From contig NZ_BJYD01000003.1 of NCBI RefSeq assembly GCF_007991335.1, positions 1 through 64,000 of the forward strand: DNA of 64,000 nt, written 5' to 3'. The notes under the pieces were generated by a model. The model did no database searches. It was not told where the DNA came from and saw nothing but the letters and a program-made list of their open reading frames with translations. A program made the position numbers and the translations under genes. Positions 1-10,227 of the stretch are shown piece after piece (within the stretch, counting starts at the first letter, position 1; each line of letters begins with the position of its first letter). Source of the stretch: Halobacillus faecis. Lineage in GTDB: Bacteria; Bacillota; Bacilli; Bacillales; Halobacillaceae.

Positions 1-72
1 TTGGAGAATAAGATTAAAACCCCCATGCCTAGGTATTTAACACTGAAAGCTTAATACAGAGCGTTTTATGGG
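1..72. repeat. Dispersed intergenic repeat, copy A
   Basis: Two blocks here recur at 34667-34728. The first is the 17-base block at 1-17, identical to 34667-34683. The second is the 16-base block at 48-63 (AGCTTAATACAGAGCG), identical to 34702-34717. The sequence between the blocks differs and is 12 bases longer in this copy. The left end may be cut off by the window edge. Function is unknown. Confidence 0.7.
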
Positions 73-90
73 AAAATAAAAAAGAGAATA

Positions 91-120
91 AAAAATAACC
101 GCTTTAGGGCGGTTATTTTT
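91..120 (-). terminator. Intrinsic terminator of spoVB
   Basis: A 12-base arm at 91-102 pairs with 109-120 around a 6-base loop. On the minus strand the hairpin ends in a run of T. The spoVB stop codon (113-115) lies inside the stem, so terminator and coding end overlap. Confidence 0.85.
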
Positions 121-1669
121 TGTGGAAGAGGCGGTTCCAGGGGATCATTTTGACTTCTTCCATTCGGATTAAACGGAAAATGAATAACAGTACAATGTAC
201 AAAACAGTAAGTCCCATACCCATCGTCAACAACTGCGAAAGAGGTTTGCTCTCAAGAAGCCAGTTGTGTTTCCATTGAAACCCTACAATCCCGATCACGC
301 CGATTACGAGACCGAATCTAATGAACATCTGTAATGGGAAGGTGATGACTTTATATTTCATAAGTACACCTAAATGAAGCAGGGTAACCACAACGACACC
401 GACTACGATGGCAAGCGCCACTCCATGAATGCCGAATTCAGGACGAGAACTTAACCCGACTAAAACAATAAACTTGATGATAGCCCCAATCAGCGTGTTC
501 CACATGGCCGGTCGGGCTAAATCTAAAGCCTGCAAGGTTGCTTGAAGAGGCGTCTGGATATAATGAAGTAGAAAGAATGGTGCCATGAACTGAAGCATGA
601 AAGAGGCCTGGCTCGTCCCATACACCGTCGTAAGGATGACAGCCGGGAAGATCATGAACACAATCGTGATCAGCCCTCCGGACGCAATGGATAATCGGAT
701 TGACTGCATGATTCGGTAAGCAATAGTTTCGTTTTTACCTTGAGCTGCCGCTTCACTGATCGACGGAACAAGAGCAATAGACAGAGCATGAGTTAAAAAA
801 GTCGGCAAAAAGAGCAGGGGCAGTACATAGCCCGTGAGCTCTCCATATTGTTTGGTAGATTCAATAGCCGTAATTCCTGCAATAGCCAGGCTTTGTGCGA
901 CGAGGATCGGTTCAAAGAAATACGTTAAGGAACCAATAAAGCGGCTTCCCGTCGTTGGAAGAGCGATTGTCATTAATTCATTAAGCGTCTTCTTGCCCTC
1001 ATGGATATGCTTTTTCCACGATTTCCGCAAACGGAAGCTTTTGTGGATGTTGAATTGTCTCAACATATACATCAAAGAAACAAATTCACCTATCACTGCA
1101 GATACCATGGCTCCAGCGGCTGCATATTGGACGCCATAGGGATAAAGCATTTTAGTAAGGATCACGACTGAACCAATTCGGACGATTTGTTCAATAACTT
1201 GAGAGATCGCCTGTGGTTTCATGTTCTGTCTGCCCTGGAAATATCCTCGAATCACAGATGATATGGCGATAATAGGGATGATGGGAGTGACGGCTAGCAA
1301 TGGGTACAAGGCTCTTGAATCTGTGAGAAAGTAGGTGGCTACTACTGGGGCTAAAAGAAAGAGTCCGATTGTGAACAAGATGCTTAACGAGCCCGTGATT
1401 GCAAGCGAAACTAATAAAATTCGCTTGATCTTACTTTCGTTCCGAGTCGCTTCTGCTTCTGACACTCTCTTTGATATGGCTACAGGAAGACCGAACTGTG
1501 TGATGGTAATGGCTAAAATCAAAGTAGGTAAAGCCATCATGTAAAGCCCCACACCTTCAGGTCCCATTACGCGGGCAACAACGATCCTATTAACGAAACC
1601 GAGTAAACGGGTGATCAGTCCAGCAGCAACCAGAATCAGTGCACCATGTAAAAAAGTTTGTTTTGACAT
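113..1669 (-). CDS. spoVB: SpoVB-like MATE/MOP-superfamily flippase
   Basis: The product is an integral membrane protein of the MOP exporter superfamily (polysaccharide biosynthesis/MurJ-like). In B. subtilis SpoVB is needed for spore cortex formation and is thought to move lipid-linked peptidoglycan precursors. The chosen start gives 518 residues, the length I recall for B. subtilis SpoVB, with about a dozen or more hydrophobic helices along the chain. The start at 1669 is preferred over the ATG seven codons upstream because an AAGGCGG ribosome site sits 9 bases before it. It is divergent from comN, as in B. subtilis. A role in sporulation is inferred from family and synteny; MurJ-type flipping activity is not proven here. 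Confidence 0.9.
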   Translation of the reverse strand: MSKQTFLHGALILVAAGLITRLLGFVNRIVVARVMGPEGVGLYMMALPTLILAITITQFGLPVAISKRVSEAEATRNESKIKRILLVSLAITGSLSILFTIGLFLLAPVVATYFLTDSRALYPLLAVTPIIPIIAISSVIRGYFQGRQNMKPQAISQVIEQIVRIGSVVILTKMLYPYGVQYAAAGAMVSAVIGEFVSLMYMLRQFNIHKSFRLRKSWKKHIHEGKKTLNELMTIALPTTGSRFIGSLTYFFEPILVAQSLAIAGITAIESTKQYGELTGYVLPLLFLPTFLTHALSIALVPSISEAAAQGKNETIAYRIMQSIRLSIASGGLITIVFMIFPAVILTTVYGTSQASFMLQFMAPFFLLHYIQTPLQATLQALDLARPAMWNTLIGAIIKFIVLVGLSSRPEFGIHGVALAIVVGVVVVTLLHLGVLMKYKVITFPLQMFIRFGLVIGVIGIVGFQWKHNWLLESKPLSQLLTMGMGLTVLYIVLLFIFRLIRMEEVKMIPWNRLFHKK

Positions 1670-1683
1670 ATGATTGATCCGCC

Positions 1684-1712
1684 TTCTCAAAGAAATGAAA
1701 TTCCGCTACAAT
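1684..1712 (+). promoter_or_regulatory. Possible SigA promoter of comN
   Basis: TTCTCA at 1684-1689 and TACAAT at 1707-1712 are separated by 17 bases. The match is 4/6 and 5/6 to consensus. It lies between the divergent spoVB and comN starts. Confidence 0.4.
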
Positions 1713-1782
1713 GAAGTATATGCGTAAGGATGGACAAGGCATGACACCCGTTTACGAAAACCTTAGAGTGAGGAGTAACTTA

Positions 1783-2079
1783 ATGGATCAGACAAAAGTG
1801 GTCACAAGCTGGAGAAATGAACTGAAAATAGTCTTGCAAAGCAAAGTAGAGGAGTTACACTTATTAGGTTATAAACGTGCGACCGAAGAAGAAGTGTGGG
1901 ATTGTTTAATAAAGAAAGTTTGGAATGGCGAACCAGAAAAGAGGCTGCACCAAATGGTCCAGGATATCTTACACTTGCAGACACATACATACACGAGTTA
2001 TCTGACTACAGAGGCCTATCAGAATGATGATCTTCTATCTTCCATTGAAGCACTGAAAGGAACTTCAGAATATGAATAA
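1783..2079 (+). CDS. comN: ComN-like post-transcriptional regulator
   Basis: This is a 98-residue protein of the ComN family. In B. subtilis ComN acts after transcription to support comE operon expression and is linked to the DivIVA/pole machinery. It contains the family core around WRNELKIVLQSKVEELHLLGY and an acidic C-terminus. The start at 1783 follows a GAGGAG ribosome site about 8 bases upstream. An ATG 24 codons earlier lacks such a site and would sit on the probable promoter. The spoVB-comN-secDF order is the B. subtilis order. The comE operon, its known target, lies 48 kb downstream in this window. Family assignment is firm; the regulatory target is taken from B. subtilis. Confidence 0.85.
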   Translation: MDQTKVVTSWRNELKIVLQSKVEELHLLGYKRATEEEVWDCLIKKVWNGEPEKRLHQMVQDILHLQTHTYTSYLTTEAYQNDDLLSSIEALKGTSEYE

Positions 2080-2123
2080 GGCATGAGATCTTTATGGTGA
2101 TCAACGTAAAGTTTTTCCTATTG

Positions 2124-2151
2124 TTGCGAAAGTTTGAAAAAGTAGTAGAAT
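2124..2151 (+). promoter_or_regulatory. Possible SigA promoter of secDF
   Basis: TTGCGA at 2124-2129 and TAGAAT at 2146-2151 are separated by 16 bases, about 95 bases before the secDF start. Confidence 0.4.
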
Positions 2152-2246
2152 AGGTACGGGGATTATCAAATATTGTCTATTATCATTTATACATATAGTC
2201 GATGGATCATCGCATGTGTTCGTACATAAAGGAGGAACAGGACAGT

Positions 2247-4526
2247 ATGGTGAAACGAGGGCGGATAGTAGCCTTTTTTATCGTGGTTTTATTACTGGCT
2301 GCTACGATTGGGACGACCATAACAGGAGTTACAAAAGATATTAAGTTAGGATTGGATTTACAGGGTGGCTTTGAAATCTTATACGATGTGGAGCCGTTAG
2401 ATGAGGACCAGGAAGTGAATGAACAAGTTCTCGAGGCTACGGCACGTTCATTGACAGAGCGTGTGGATACATTGGGTATCAGTGAAACGAACATCACCAT
2501 TGAAGATGGGGGAAGAATTCGAGTACAGCTTGCTGGTGTGGAAGATCAGCAAACAGCAAGAGAACTGCTCTCGACAACTGCTGAACTTTCTTTCCGGGGC
2601 ACGGATGGAAAGTTGTATATGGATGGTGCCGATCTGGTTGAAGGAAGTGCTCAGCAGTCTTATCATCCAGACACGAATGAACCCATCGTAACGCTGAAGG
2701 TTAAAAGTGCTTCCAAGTTTTATGATGTTTCAGAGGAAATTTATAACACTCCGAACGATCCAAACACACCATATCCGGATAATCTTTTAGTTATATGGTT
2801 GGATTATAATGAAGATACTTCCTTCGCTGAAGAGTGGGGGAAAGAAGACCCGGCTTATATTTCAGCACCAGGTTTTTCTGACGGGCCTGTTCGTAGCAAT
2901 TCAGTTATGATCAGTGGAGATTTCACGCAGGAATCTGCCAAGCAATTAGCAGATATTCTGAACGCTGGATCCTTGCCGGTCAACCTTGAAGAAACCTACT
3001 CCACATCTGTGGGCGCTCAATTTGGTGAGCAAGCCATGAATAAAACGATCCTTGCAGGCTTTATCGGAATCGCAGCGATCTTCTTGTTCATGATTGCGTA
3101 TTACCGTTTCCCTGGGATTATTGCAACACTTACATTGAGTGTTTACATCTACCTGATTCTCGTGGTCTTCGAATTGATGAATGGTGTCTTGACACTGCCA
3201 GGTATTGCCGCCTTGATTTTGGGTGTCGGTATGGCGGTAGACGCCAACATCATCACGTATGAACGAATTAAGGAAGAATTGAAATCAGGTAAATCTCTTC
3301 TCTCAGCCTATAAGGCAGGAAACAAACGTTCCTTAGCAACCATCCTCGATGCGAACATTACCACCTTGATTGCAGCCACTGTTCTATTCATTTTCGGAAC
3401 AAGTTCAGTCAAAGGTTTTGCAACGATGTTGATTGTGAGTATTCTCGTCAGTTTCATAACAGCAGTTTATGGTACGCGATTATTCATGAGTTTATGGGTG
3501 AAGAGCCGCTTCTTGAATAAGCGACCGAAATGGTTTGGAGTAAAACCAGAGGATATCCATGATATTGCTGAAGGAGAAGAAGTAGAAGCGACCTTTATGA
3601 ATCGGAAATTCGATTTCGTAGGGCTTCGGAAGCGATTCTTCACGATTTCTATTGTTCTCGTCATCGCGGGAATCTTAGCTCTTGCTTTCTTCCGCTTGAA
3701 TTTGGGAATTGACTTTACAAGTGGTTCTAGAGTTTCCATTTTGTCTGATGGGAACATCACATCCGAACAAGTGGAACAAACCATGCAGGAAGAATTTGAT
3801 GTCAATCCTAAACAGGTCATCATATCCGGGGACAACAGTGAAATTGCAGTCGCTCGTTTTGATGATGAACTGAGCAAAGATAAAATCGGTGAAATCCAAA
3901 GCTATTATGAAGAAGAGTTCGGTAACACACCGAACGTCAGCACTGTATCACCGATTGTTGGGCAAGAGCTTGCTAAAAATGCAGCCCTGGCTGTGTTATA
4001 TGCATCAATCGGAATTATCATCTACGTGACGATCCGGTTTGAAATCTTCTTTGCTCTCACAGCCATTATCGCACTGCTACATGATGCCTTTTTCATTGTT
4101 GCATTCTTCAGTCTGACAAGATTGGAATTTGATATTACCATCATTGCAGCCATACTGACCATTGTCGGTTACTCGGTGAACGATACAATTGTCACGTTCG
4201 ACCGGATTCGGGAAAACTTGAGGATGAAGAAGAAAGTCAAGTCCTTCAAGGAACTTGCTAAAGTTGTCAATGATAGCTTGATGCAGACGCTTGCTCGTAG
4301 TTTCAACACAGTCATTACTGTCATTTTTGCGGCTGTCATGTTGTTATTCTTCGGAGCATCATCCATTACAAACTTCTCGTTCGCTCTAGTCATCGGACTA
4401 TTGGCAGGAACGTATTCGTCCCTGTTCATTGCGTCTCAACTTTGGCTCATATGGCGTGGCCGAAACATCAAAGATAATCCGATTAACTATGTGAAAAAGA
4501 AAAATACTGACGGCCCTCAAGTGTAA
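2247..4526 (+). CDS. secDF: Fused protein translocase subunit SecDF
   Basis: This 759-residue fusion of SecD and SecF uses the proton gradient to help SecYEG-driven protein export across the membrane. The SecD half has a first membrane helix at about residues 8-24, the LGLDLQGG motif at 34-41, a large extracytoplasmic region and five further helices. The SecF half begins near residue 475, repeats the pattern with NLGIDFTSG, and ends in a second five-helix bundle. SecDF fusions are normal in Bacillus. The start at 2247 has GGAGGA 10 bases upstream. An in-frame ATG 15 codons earlier gives a poor N-terminus. It is followed by a terminator hairpin at 4547-4573. Confidence 0.95.
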   Translation: MVKRGRIVAFFIVVLLLAATIGTTITGVTKDIKLGLDLQGGFEILYDVEPLDEDQEVNEQVLEATARSLTERVDTLGISETNITIEDGGRIRVQLAGVEDQQTARELLSTTAELSFRGTDGKLYMDGADLVEGSAQQSYHPDTNEPIVTLKVKSASKFYDVSEEIYNTPNDPNTPYPDNLLVIWLDYNEDTSFAEEWGKEDPAYISAPGFSDGPVRSNSVMISGDFTQESAKQLADILNAGSLPVNLEETYSTSVGAQFGEQAMNKTILAGFIGIAAIFLFMIAYYRFPGIIATLTLSVYIYLILVVFELMNGVLTLPGIAALILGVGMAVDANIITYERIKEELKSGKSLLSAYKAGNKRSLATILDANITTLIAATVLFIFGTSSVKGFATMLIVSILVSFITAVYGTRLFMSLWVKSRFLNKRPKWFGVKPEDIHDIAEGEEVEATFMNRKFDFVGLRKRFFTISIVLVIAGILALAFFRLNLGIDFTSGSRVSILSDGNITSEQVEQTMQEEFDVNPKQVIISGDNSEIAVARFDDELSKDKIGEIQSYYEEEFGNTPNVSTVSPIVGQELAKNAALAVLYASIGIIIYVTIRFEIFFALTAIIALLHDAFFIVAFFSLTRLEFDITIIAAILTIVGYSVNDTIVTFDRIRENLRMKKKVKSFKELAKVVNDSLMQTLARSFNTVITVIFAAVMLLFFGASSITNFSFALVIGLLAGTYSSLFIASQLWLIWRGRNIKDNPINYVKKKNTDGPQV

Positions 4527-4546
4527 GGTTAGAGCGGCCGCATGCA

Positions 4547-4573
4547 AAGACCATCCTCCATGAGGATGGTCTT
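4547..4573 (+). terminator. Hairpin terminator after secDF
   Basis: A perfect 12-bp stem (4547-4558 with 4562-4573) encloses a 3-base loop, followed by a T-rich stretch. It lies between secDF and the LapA-like gene. Confidence 0.75.
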
Positions 4574-4649
4574 CTTTGGTTATTACAGACTCTTTCAGGG
4601 TATATGAACAATAGGAAGAAACCTTTATCTGCGAAGGAGTGTGTAAGTT

Positions 4650-4979
4650 ATGAAAGGACAAAGCTATCTTATTTTGGCATTCGTTTTCGCCTTAGTGATT
4701 GCTATTTTTGCCGTCATCAACGTAGATCCTGTCCAGGTCAATTACTTGTTTGGGTCAGGGGAAGCACCACTGATTCTCGTCATTCTTATATCGGTTTTAT
4801 TAGGTGGGTTAGCTACAGCATCTGCAGGAGCTTTACGTTATTACAGATTAAAGAAAGAAAATAGCAGGTTGAAATCAGAAGCCTCCTCCTCTGACAACTT
4901 CACAGAAGAAAATGGGAATGTGACAGAAGAAAAGGAAGCAGCTCCTGAAGAGGAAAGTTCTTCTTCGAAAGTCACATAA
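4650..4979 (+). CDS. LapA-domain small membrane protein (YrvD-like)
   Basis: A 109-residue protein with two hydrophobic helices (about 6-26 and 41-62) joined by a short loop containing NVDPVQVNYLFG, the pattern of the lipopolysaccharide-assembly-protein-A (DUF1049) family. The C-terminal third is a charged, acidic, Ser-rich tail. It has an AAGGAG ribosome site. It sits between secDF and recJ, where B. subtilis has yrvD. Its function in Gram-positive bacteria is not known; a link to export is only suggested by position. Confidence 0.75.
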   Translation: MKGQSYLILAFVFALVIAIFAVINVDPVQVNYLFGSGEAPLILVILISVLLGGLATASAGALRYYRLKKENSRLKSEASSSDNFTEENGNVTEEKEAAPEEESSSSKVT

Positions 4980-4985
4980 TTGCGT

Positions 4986-5014
4986 TTGCTCCCCCTGGTT
5001 CCCTCTTGTATAAT
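4986..5014 (+). promoter_or_regulatory. Possible promoter of recJ-apt
   Basis: A perfect TATAAT at 5009-5014 lies 17 bases after TTGCTC (4986-4991), which matches the -35 only at 3/6. It is 22 bases upstream of the recJ start. Confidence 0.4.
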
Positions 5015-5035
5015 AGATGGGTCAGGGGTGAACTT

Positions 5036-7363
5036 ATGATACAAAGCAAGATGAAATGGAAATTTACATATAGAAACTCGGAAGAAAGTTCGACAGGCCT
5101 TCCAGGTGTTACTCCGCTTACTCAGCAGCTTTTAGAAAAAAGAGGGGTGCATAGCGCGGAAGCAGCGGACCGGTTTTTAAACCCTTCGATTGATCAGCTT
5201 CACGATCCGATGCTCATGGAGGGGATGGATATTGCCGTGGCTCGTGTGAAGGAAGCCATCGCATCTGATCAGTCTATTCTTGTGTTTGGTGATTATGATG
5301 CGGACGGGGTTACCTCTACATCTGTCATGGTGGAAGCGCTCCGAAAAGCAGGAGCGGACTGCGACTTCTATATTCCGAACCGTTTTACAGAAGGGTATGG
5401 GCCAAATAAAGAAGCGTTTCAATTTGCCTATGACTCCGGTTATGCGCTGATCATAACGGTGGATACAGGTATTGCCGCTATAGAAGAGGCGTCATTCGCG
5501 AAAGATCTGGGTCTGGATTTGATTATTACAGATCACCACGAAGTCCAGGAGGTTCTTCCTGATGCCTATGCCATAATCCACCCTAAGACTTCAGCGGATT
5601 ATCCATTCCAAGAATTAGCTGGTGTCGGTGTTGCATTTAAATTCGCACATGCTTTATTAGGACGGTTTCCAAAAGAGTTTCTTGACCTTGCTGTAATCGG
5701 TACAATTGCCGACCTTGTACCCCTGAAAGGGGAAAACAGGGTGCTTGCTTCCATTGGTCTACAGGCAATCTCCCACTCGTCCCGCCCTGGAATTCAGGCG
5801 TTGAGAAAAGTGTGCAACATTGAGGGGGATATGAATGAAGAGACGATCGGTTTTACAATCGGCCCCCGCCTCAATGCTGTAGGGCGATTGCAGGATGCAA
5901 CACCAGCGGTCGATTTATTGCTTTCAGAGGATTTAGAAGAAGCTGCACAAATAGCAAGCTTTATTAACCAGTTGAACCAGGAAAGGCAGAAAATTGTTGC
6001 TGCCATTGCGAAAGAAGCCGAAGAAATGGTTTCCGTTGAAAATGGGGAAGCTGAGAATGTCATTGTGGTTGCTAAAGAGGGTTGGAACCCAGGCGTTCTT
6101 GGAATCGTCGCTTCCAAGCTCGTCCGCCAATTTGACCGCCCGGCGATTGTCCTGGCCATTGATGAAGAAAAAGGGGAAGCTAAAGGTTCAGCACGCAGTA
6201 TAGATGCTTTTGACTTATTCTCCAACTGTATGGAAATACGACAACGGTTTATACACTTTGGTGGGCATGCTCAAGCGGCAGGGATGACATTGGCCCTTGA
6301 TCAGATTGATGGTTTGCGAAGCGATTTAATTTCCTTAGCTGAGGAAAAGCTATCCGATGATGACTATCAACAAGTCCTTGATATTGAAACAACGGTTGAG
6401 CTGGAAGACATATCTCTGAAACAAATCGAGGAAGTGAACCAGCTCCGCCCATTTGGAATGGGGAACCCGAAACCTTTGTTTCATCTCAAGCACACCCCAA
6501 AAGAAGTACGGTTAATTGGCAGTAAGAAAAATCATCTGAAGTTCCAATTCCAAAGTCAGCAATCACGTTTAGATGGAATTGCATTTGGGATGGGAGATCT
6601 TTATCAGCAGATATCCCCCCAAGCGGCATTGGATGTTGTAGGAGAACTTGGTGTCAACGAATGGAACGGCCGAAAAAATTTGCAAGTGATGATCAAGGAT
6701 CTCCGTGTGAAAGATTGGCAGTTATTTGATCACAGAGGCTCTAAGCATATAGAGAAAAATTTGATCATTCCGCCAAACCAAACGTTTGCAGCTGTCAGCT
6801 TTCAAGGAAAAGAAGAAGCACCATGCGATGTTCCCGTCCTCCAGGCAGAGGAAGTGGAGCATGGAGAATCCTATGATGGACTTCTGATTATCGACCTTCC
6901 AAAGCGTATGTCGGATATGACAGATCTTTTATCTAAACTGGAAACTCGTAAAGTCTTTGTCTGTTATCATATACAGGAGAGTACTTTTCTAAAAACATGG
7001 CCTTCGAGGGACCACTTCAAATGGTTTTATGGTATGCTATTGAAGCGTGGTCGGTTCAACCTTCATGAAGAAGCAGATTTACTTGCCAATCGTAAGGGAT
7101 GGGACAAGTCCATGGTGGAATTTATTTCTGAGGTGTTTTTTGAACTCGACTTTGTTAAAATAAAAGACGGGATTATTACAGCAGAATCCGAACCTTCTCA
7201 AAAAGATTTACGCGAATCTTCGCTTTATCGTCAACGGGAAGAACAGCTGCAAATTGAACGTACCTTGTATTATTCCACATATAAAGAATTGAAGAGTTGG
7301 TTTGACCAATATATGAACCAGCGTTTTAAGCAAGTCAAGGAGGAAGTAACGAATGGATTATAA
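5036..7363 (+). CDS. recJ: Single-stranded-DNA exonuclease RecJ
   Basis: RecJ degrades single-stranded DNA 5' to 3' during recombination and mismatch or base-excision repair. The 775-residue protein has the DHH phosphoesterase core, with DYDADG at about 86-91 and the DHH triad at 166-168. It also has the DHHA1 motif GGHAQAAGM near 408-416, then an OB-type region, then the C-terminal extension typical of Bacillus RecJ. The length agrees with the roughly 786 residues I recall in B. subtilis. The start at 5036 follows AGGGGTG. The 3' end overlaps the apt start by 11 bases, suggesting translational coupling. Confidence 0.95.
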   Translation: MIQSKMKWKFTYRNSEESSTGLPGVTPLTQQLLEKRGVHSAEAADRFLNPSIDQLHDPMLMEGMDIAVARVKEAIASDQSILVFGDYDADGVTSTSVMVEALRKAGADCDFYIPNRFTEGYGPNKEAFQFAYDSGYALIITVDTGIAAIEEASFAKDLGLDLIITDHHEVQEVLPDAYAIIHPKTSADYPFQELAGVGVAFKFAHALLGRFPKEFLDLAVIGTIADLVPLKGENRVLASIGLQAISHSSRPGIQALRKVCNIEGDMNEETIGFTIGPRLNAVGRLQDATPAVDLLLSEDLEEAAQIASFINQLNQERQKIVAAIAKEAEEMVSVENGEAENVIVVAKEGWNPGVLGIVASKLVRQFDRPAIVLAIDEEKGEAKGSARSIDAFDLFSNCMEIRQRFIHFGGHAQAAGMTLALDQIDGLRSDLISLAEEKLSDDDYQQVLDIETTVELEDISLKQIEEVNQLRPFGMGNPKPLFHLKHTPKEVRLIGSKKNHLKFQFQSQQSRLDGIAFGMGDLYQQISPQAALDVVGELGVNEWNGRKNLQVMIKDLRVKDWQLFDHRGSKHIEKNLIIPPNQTFAAVSFQGKEEAPCDVPVLQAEEVEHGESYDGLLIIDLPKRMSDMTDLLSKLETRKVFVCYHIQESTFLKTWPSRDHFKWFYGMLLKRGRFNLHEEADLLANRKGWDKSMVEFISEVFFELDFVKIKDGIITAESEPSQKDLRESSLYRQREEQLQIERTLYYSTYKELKSWFDQYMNQRFKQVKEEVTNGL

Positions 7364-7865
7364 AGAGCATATTGCAATCGTTGAAGATTGGCCGAAAGAA
7401 GGTGTCCAATTTAAGGACATCACTCCATTGATGGACAATGGCCCGGCATTTAAAGCAGCGGTTGATGAAATTGTAGAATACGCAAAAGACAAAGAAATCG
7501 ATATTGTAGTAGGACCGGAAGCACGTGGATTCATCGTCGGGTGCCCTGTCTCTTATGCATTGGAAATTGGCTTTGCACCTGTGCGTAAAGAAGGAAAGCT
7601 TCCACGCGAAACAATTAAAGTGGATTATGGTCTGGAATACGGAAAAGACGTATTGACGATTCATAAAGACGCAATTAAGCCAGGTCAACGAGTACTGATT
7701 GTCGACGACCTTCTTGCGACTGGTGGTACCATTGAAGCGACCATCGACCTTGTCGAGCAGTTGGGCGGGGAAGTAGCTGGGTGTGCGTTCCTGATCGAAC
7801 TCACATACTTAGATGGCCGTAGCAAATTGGACGGACATGATGTCCTTACTTTAATGCAATATTAA
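7353..7865 (+). CDS. apt: Adenine phosphoribosyltransferase
   Basis: Apt makes AMP from adenine and phosphoribosyl pyrophosphate (purine salvage). The 170-residue length is that of the family. The PRPP-binding loop [13 protein letters not shown] is at 114-126, and the PEARGF adenine-side motif is at 55-60. A strong AAGGAGG site inside the recJ 3' end precedes the ATG, and the two genes overlap by 11 bases. A terminator follows at 7869-7900, so recJ-apt probably forms a unit separate from rel. Confidence 0.96.
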   Translation: MDYKEHIAIVEDWPKEGVQFKDITPLMDNGPAFKAAVDEIVEYAKDKEIDIVVGPEARGFIVGCPVSYALEIGFAPVRKEGKLPRETIKVDYGLEYGKDVLTIHKDAIKPGQRVLIVDDLLATGGTIEATIDLVEQLGGEVAGCAFLIELTYLDGRSKLDGHDVLTLMQY

Positions 7866-7868
7866 TGG

Positions 7869-7900
7869 AAAGAGTGCCCTTTTTAGGGGCGCTCTTTGTT
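7869..7900 (+). terminator. Intrinsic terminator after apt
   Basis: An 11-bp stem with one G-T pair (7869-7879 with 7887-7897) encloses a short T-rich loop and is followed by T-rich sequence. Confidence 0.8.
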
Positions 7901-7926
7901 TTACAATTGATCATCGGGCTTTTCCC

Positions 7927-7955
7927 TTTACAAGAAGAGTCCTTTTTTTGATAAT
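7927..7955 (+). promoter_or_regulatory. Probable SigA promoter of rel
   Basis: TTTACA at 7927-7932 and GATAAT at 7950-7955 are spaced 17 bases apart, each matching 5/6. The -10 overlaps a short inverted repeat, TTTGAT (7947-7952) with ATCAAA (7960-7965). Confidence 0.6.
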
Positions 7956-8002
7956 GTTAATCAAATATATTTTGAAAGTTCTAAAGAAACTAGGGTGATT
8001 GA

Positions 8003-10207
8003 ATGGCGAAAGATACAGTTCTAACTGCGGAAGAAGTCATAGAACAAGCGAGTCAGTATTTGAACGAGTCAGATCTGGCGTTTATTCGTCGTGCTTATGA
8101 ATTTGCTGAAAAGGCCCATAGCAACCAGTTCCGAAAGTCGGGAGAACCTTACATCATCCATCCCATTCAAGTAGCAGGTATTCTTGTGAACTTAGAGATG
8201 GATCCTGAGACGATTGCAGGTGGTTTTCTTCATGATGTCGTTGAGGATACCGATGTATCGCTAAAAGAGATCGAAGAAGCCTTTAACGAAGAAGTTTCCA
8301 TGCTGGTAGATGGTGTAACGAAATTAGGTAAGATCAAATATAAATCCAAAGAAGCTCAGCAGGCAGAGAACCATCGTAAAATGTTTGTGGCTATGGCAAA
8401 AGATATGCGCGTCATTTTAATTAAGCTTGCAGACAGGCTTCATAATATGCGTACCTTGAAGCATCTTCCAGCTGAAAAACAGCGCCGGATATCAAATGAA
8501 ACGCTGGAGATCTTTGCACCTCTGGCTCATCGACTGGGTATTTCCACAATTAAATGGGAGCTGGAAGATACAGCCCTTCGGTATTTAAATCCTCAGCAAT
8601 ACTACAGGATTGTTCATTTGATGAAGCAGAAGAGGAATGAGCGGGAGCACTATATTGAGGAAGTCATTGAGGAGATTCGAGCTCAATTAAAAGAAGTCAA
8701 CATTGATGCGGACTTATTTGGACGGCCGAAGCACCTGTACAGTATCTACCGGAAGATGGTTCTTCAAAATAAGCAGTTCAACGAAATTTATGACTTGTTA
8801 GCCGTTAGAATCACAGTCAACAGTATCAAAGATTGTTATGCCGTACTCGGGATCATACACACGTGTTGGAAACCGATGCCCGGTCGCTTTAAAGATTATA
8901 TAGCCATGCCGAAGCCGAATTTATATCAATCGCTTCATACGACGGTGATCGGACCTAAAGGAGACCCTCTTGAGGTCCAAATCCGTACACACGAAATGCA
9001 TGAAATTGCGGAATATGGAATTGCGGCACATTGGGCTTATAAAGAAGGAAAGCAGACGTCGGCAGAACAATCCTTTGAAGAGAAGCTTACATGGTTCCGT
9101 GAAATTCTAGAATGGCAAAGTGAAACACATGATGCCGAAGAGTTCATGGAATCCCTTAAAGTGGATTTGTTTTCAGATATGGTCTATGTTTTCACACCAA
9201 AAGGAGACGTGATCGAGCTTCCTTCTGGTTCAGTACCCGTGGATTTCGCCTATCGAATCCATACCGAAGTTGGAAATCAAACGATTGGTGCAAAAGTGAA
9301 TGGCAAGATGGAACCTCTGGATTATGAATTGAAAACCGGAGACATTGTCGATATCATGACATCTAAACATGCCTATGGACCTTCCAAAGACTGGATAAAG
9401 CTTGCACAGACATCACAGGCGAAGAACAAGATCAAACAATTCTTCAAGAAACAGCAAAAAGATGAGAACATCTCTAAAGGGAAAGAACTTGTCGAGCGTG
9501 AAATTCGTAATTTTGGTATTCAACCGAAAGATGTGTACACGACAGATAACCTGAATCGTGTTTCTGATAAATTCAATTTTGCAAACGAAGAGGACATGTT
9601 TGCAGCTGTAGGCTATCAGGGAATTACAGCTGCTCAGATTGCTACTCGATTAACAGAGAAAATCAGGAAGCAGAAGCAGCAGGAACAAGACCTGGAACAG
9701 ACGCTTGCTGATGTGAGTACAACTGAAATCAAAACGCCGGCTAAAACAGGTAAAAAAGATTCAGGAGTACGAGTGGAAGGGGTGGACAATCTCCTTGTCC
9801 GTCTATCCAAGTGTTGCAATCCAGTACCAGGAGATGAAATTGTCGGCTATATTACAAAAGGACGAGGAGTGTCTGTCCATAGAAGCGACTGCCCTAATGT
9901 CCATACCGAAGAAGCACAGACACGTCTGTTACCTGTTAAATGGGAGACATCCGTCACAGATTCCAAGCAGTATCATGTAGATCTTGAAATTTGGGGATAT
10001 GATCGACGCGGTCTTCTCAATGAAGTACTTCAAGCGGTCAATGAAACGAAGACGAACATTACCGCAGTATCAGGAAAGTCAGATCGAAACAAAATGGCGA
10101 CCATTCATATTACTATCTTGATACAGAATACGAGCCATTTACGTAAGATTGTTGAACGAATCAAGCAAATTCAGGAAGTGTACACGGTTCGTCGTGTTAT
10201 GCAATAG
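8003..10207 (+). CDS. relA: Bifunctional (p)ppGpp synthetase/hydrolase Rel
   Basis: This ribosome-associated enzyme makes and degrades the stringent-response alarmone (p)ppGpp. The 734 residues carry the long RSH layout. The hydrolase HD domain has His53 and HDVVEDT at 77-83. The synthetase domain follows (region around YDLLAVRI and YQSLHTT). Then come the TGS domain near 390-450, a Cys-containing helical/zinc-finger region ([11 protein letters not shown]) and a C-terminal ACT domain. Both catalytic signatures are intact, so it should be bifunctional, as in B. subtilis Rel. The start at 8003 follows AGGGTG. The next gene, dtd, starts 20 bases downstream and is probably cotranscribed. Confidence 0.96.
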   Translation: MAKDTVLTAEEVIEQASQYLNESDLAFIRRAYEFAEKAHSNQFRKSGEPYIIHPIQVAGILVNLEMDPETIAGGFLHDVVEDTDVSLKEIEEAFNEEVSMLVDGVTKLGKIKYKSKEAQQAENHRKMFVAMAKDMRVILIKLADRLHNMRTLKHLPAEKQRRISNETLEIFAPLAHRLGISTIKWELEDTALRYLNPQQYYRIVHLMKQKRNEREHYIEEVIEEIRAQLKEVNIDADLFGRPKHLYSIYRKMVLQNKQFNEIYDLLAVRITVNSIKDCYAVLGIIHTCWKPMPGRFKDYIAMPKPNLYQSLHTTVIGPKGDPLEVQIRTHEMHEIAEYGIAAHWAYKEGKQTSAEQSFEEKLTWFREILEWQSETHDAEEFMESLKVDLFSDMVYVFTPKGDVIELPSGSVPVDFAYRIHTEVGNQTIGAKVNGKMEPLDYELKTGDIVDIMTSKHAYGPSKDWIKLAQTSQAKNKIKQFFKKQQKDENISKGKELVEREIRNFGIQPKDVYTTDNLNRVSDKFNFANEEDMFAAVGYQGITAAQIATRLTEKIRKQKQQEQDLEQTLADVSTTEIKTPAKTGKKDSGVRVEGVDNLLVRLSKCCNPVPGDEIVGYITKGRGVSVHRSDCPNVHTEEAQTRLLPVKWETSVTDSKQYHVDLEIWGYDRRGLLNEVLQAVNETKTNITAVSGKSDRNKMATIHITILIQNTSHLRKIVERIKQIQEVYTVRRVMQ

Positions 10208-10227
10208 AAGGTAAAGGGGAATCTACG

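Noticed and set aside
5794-6225. 143-codon minus-strand frame inside recJ
   Set aside because: Antisense shadow of the DHH/DHHA1 region; Ser/Ala-rich low-complexity translation.
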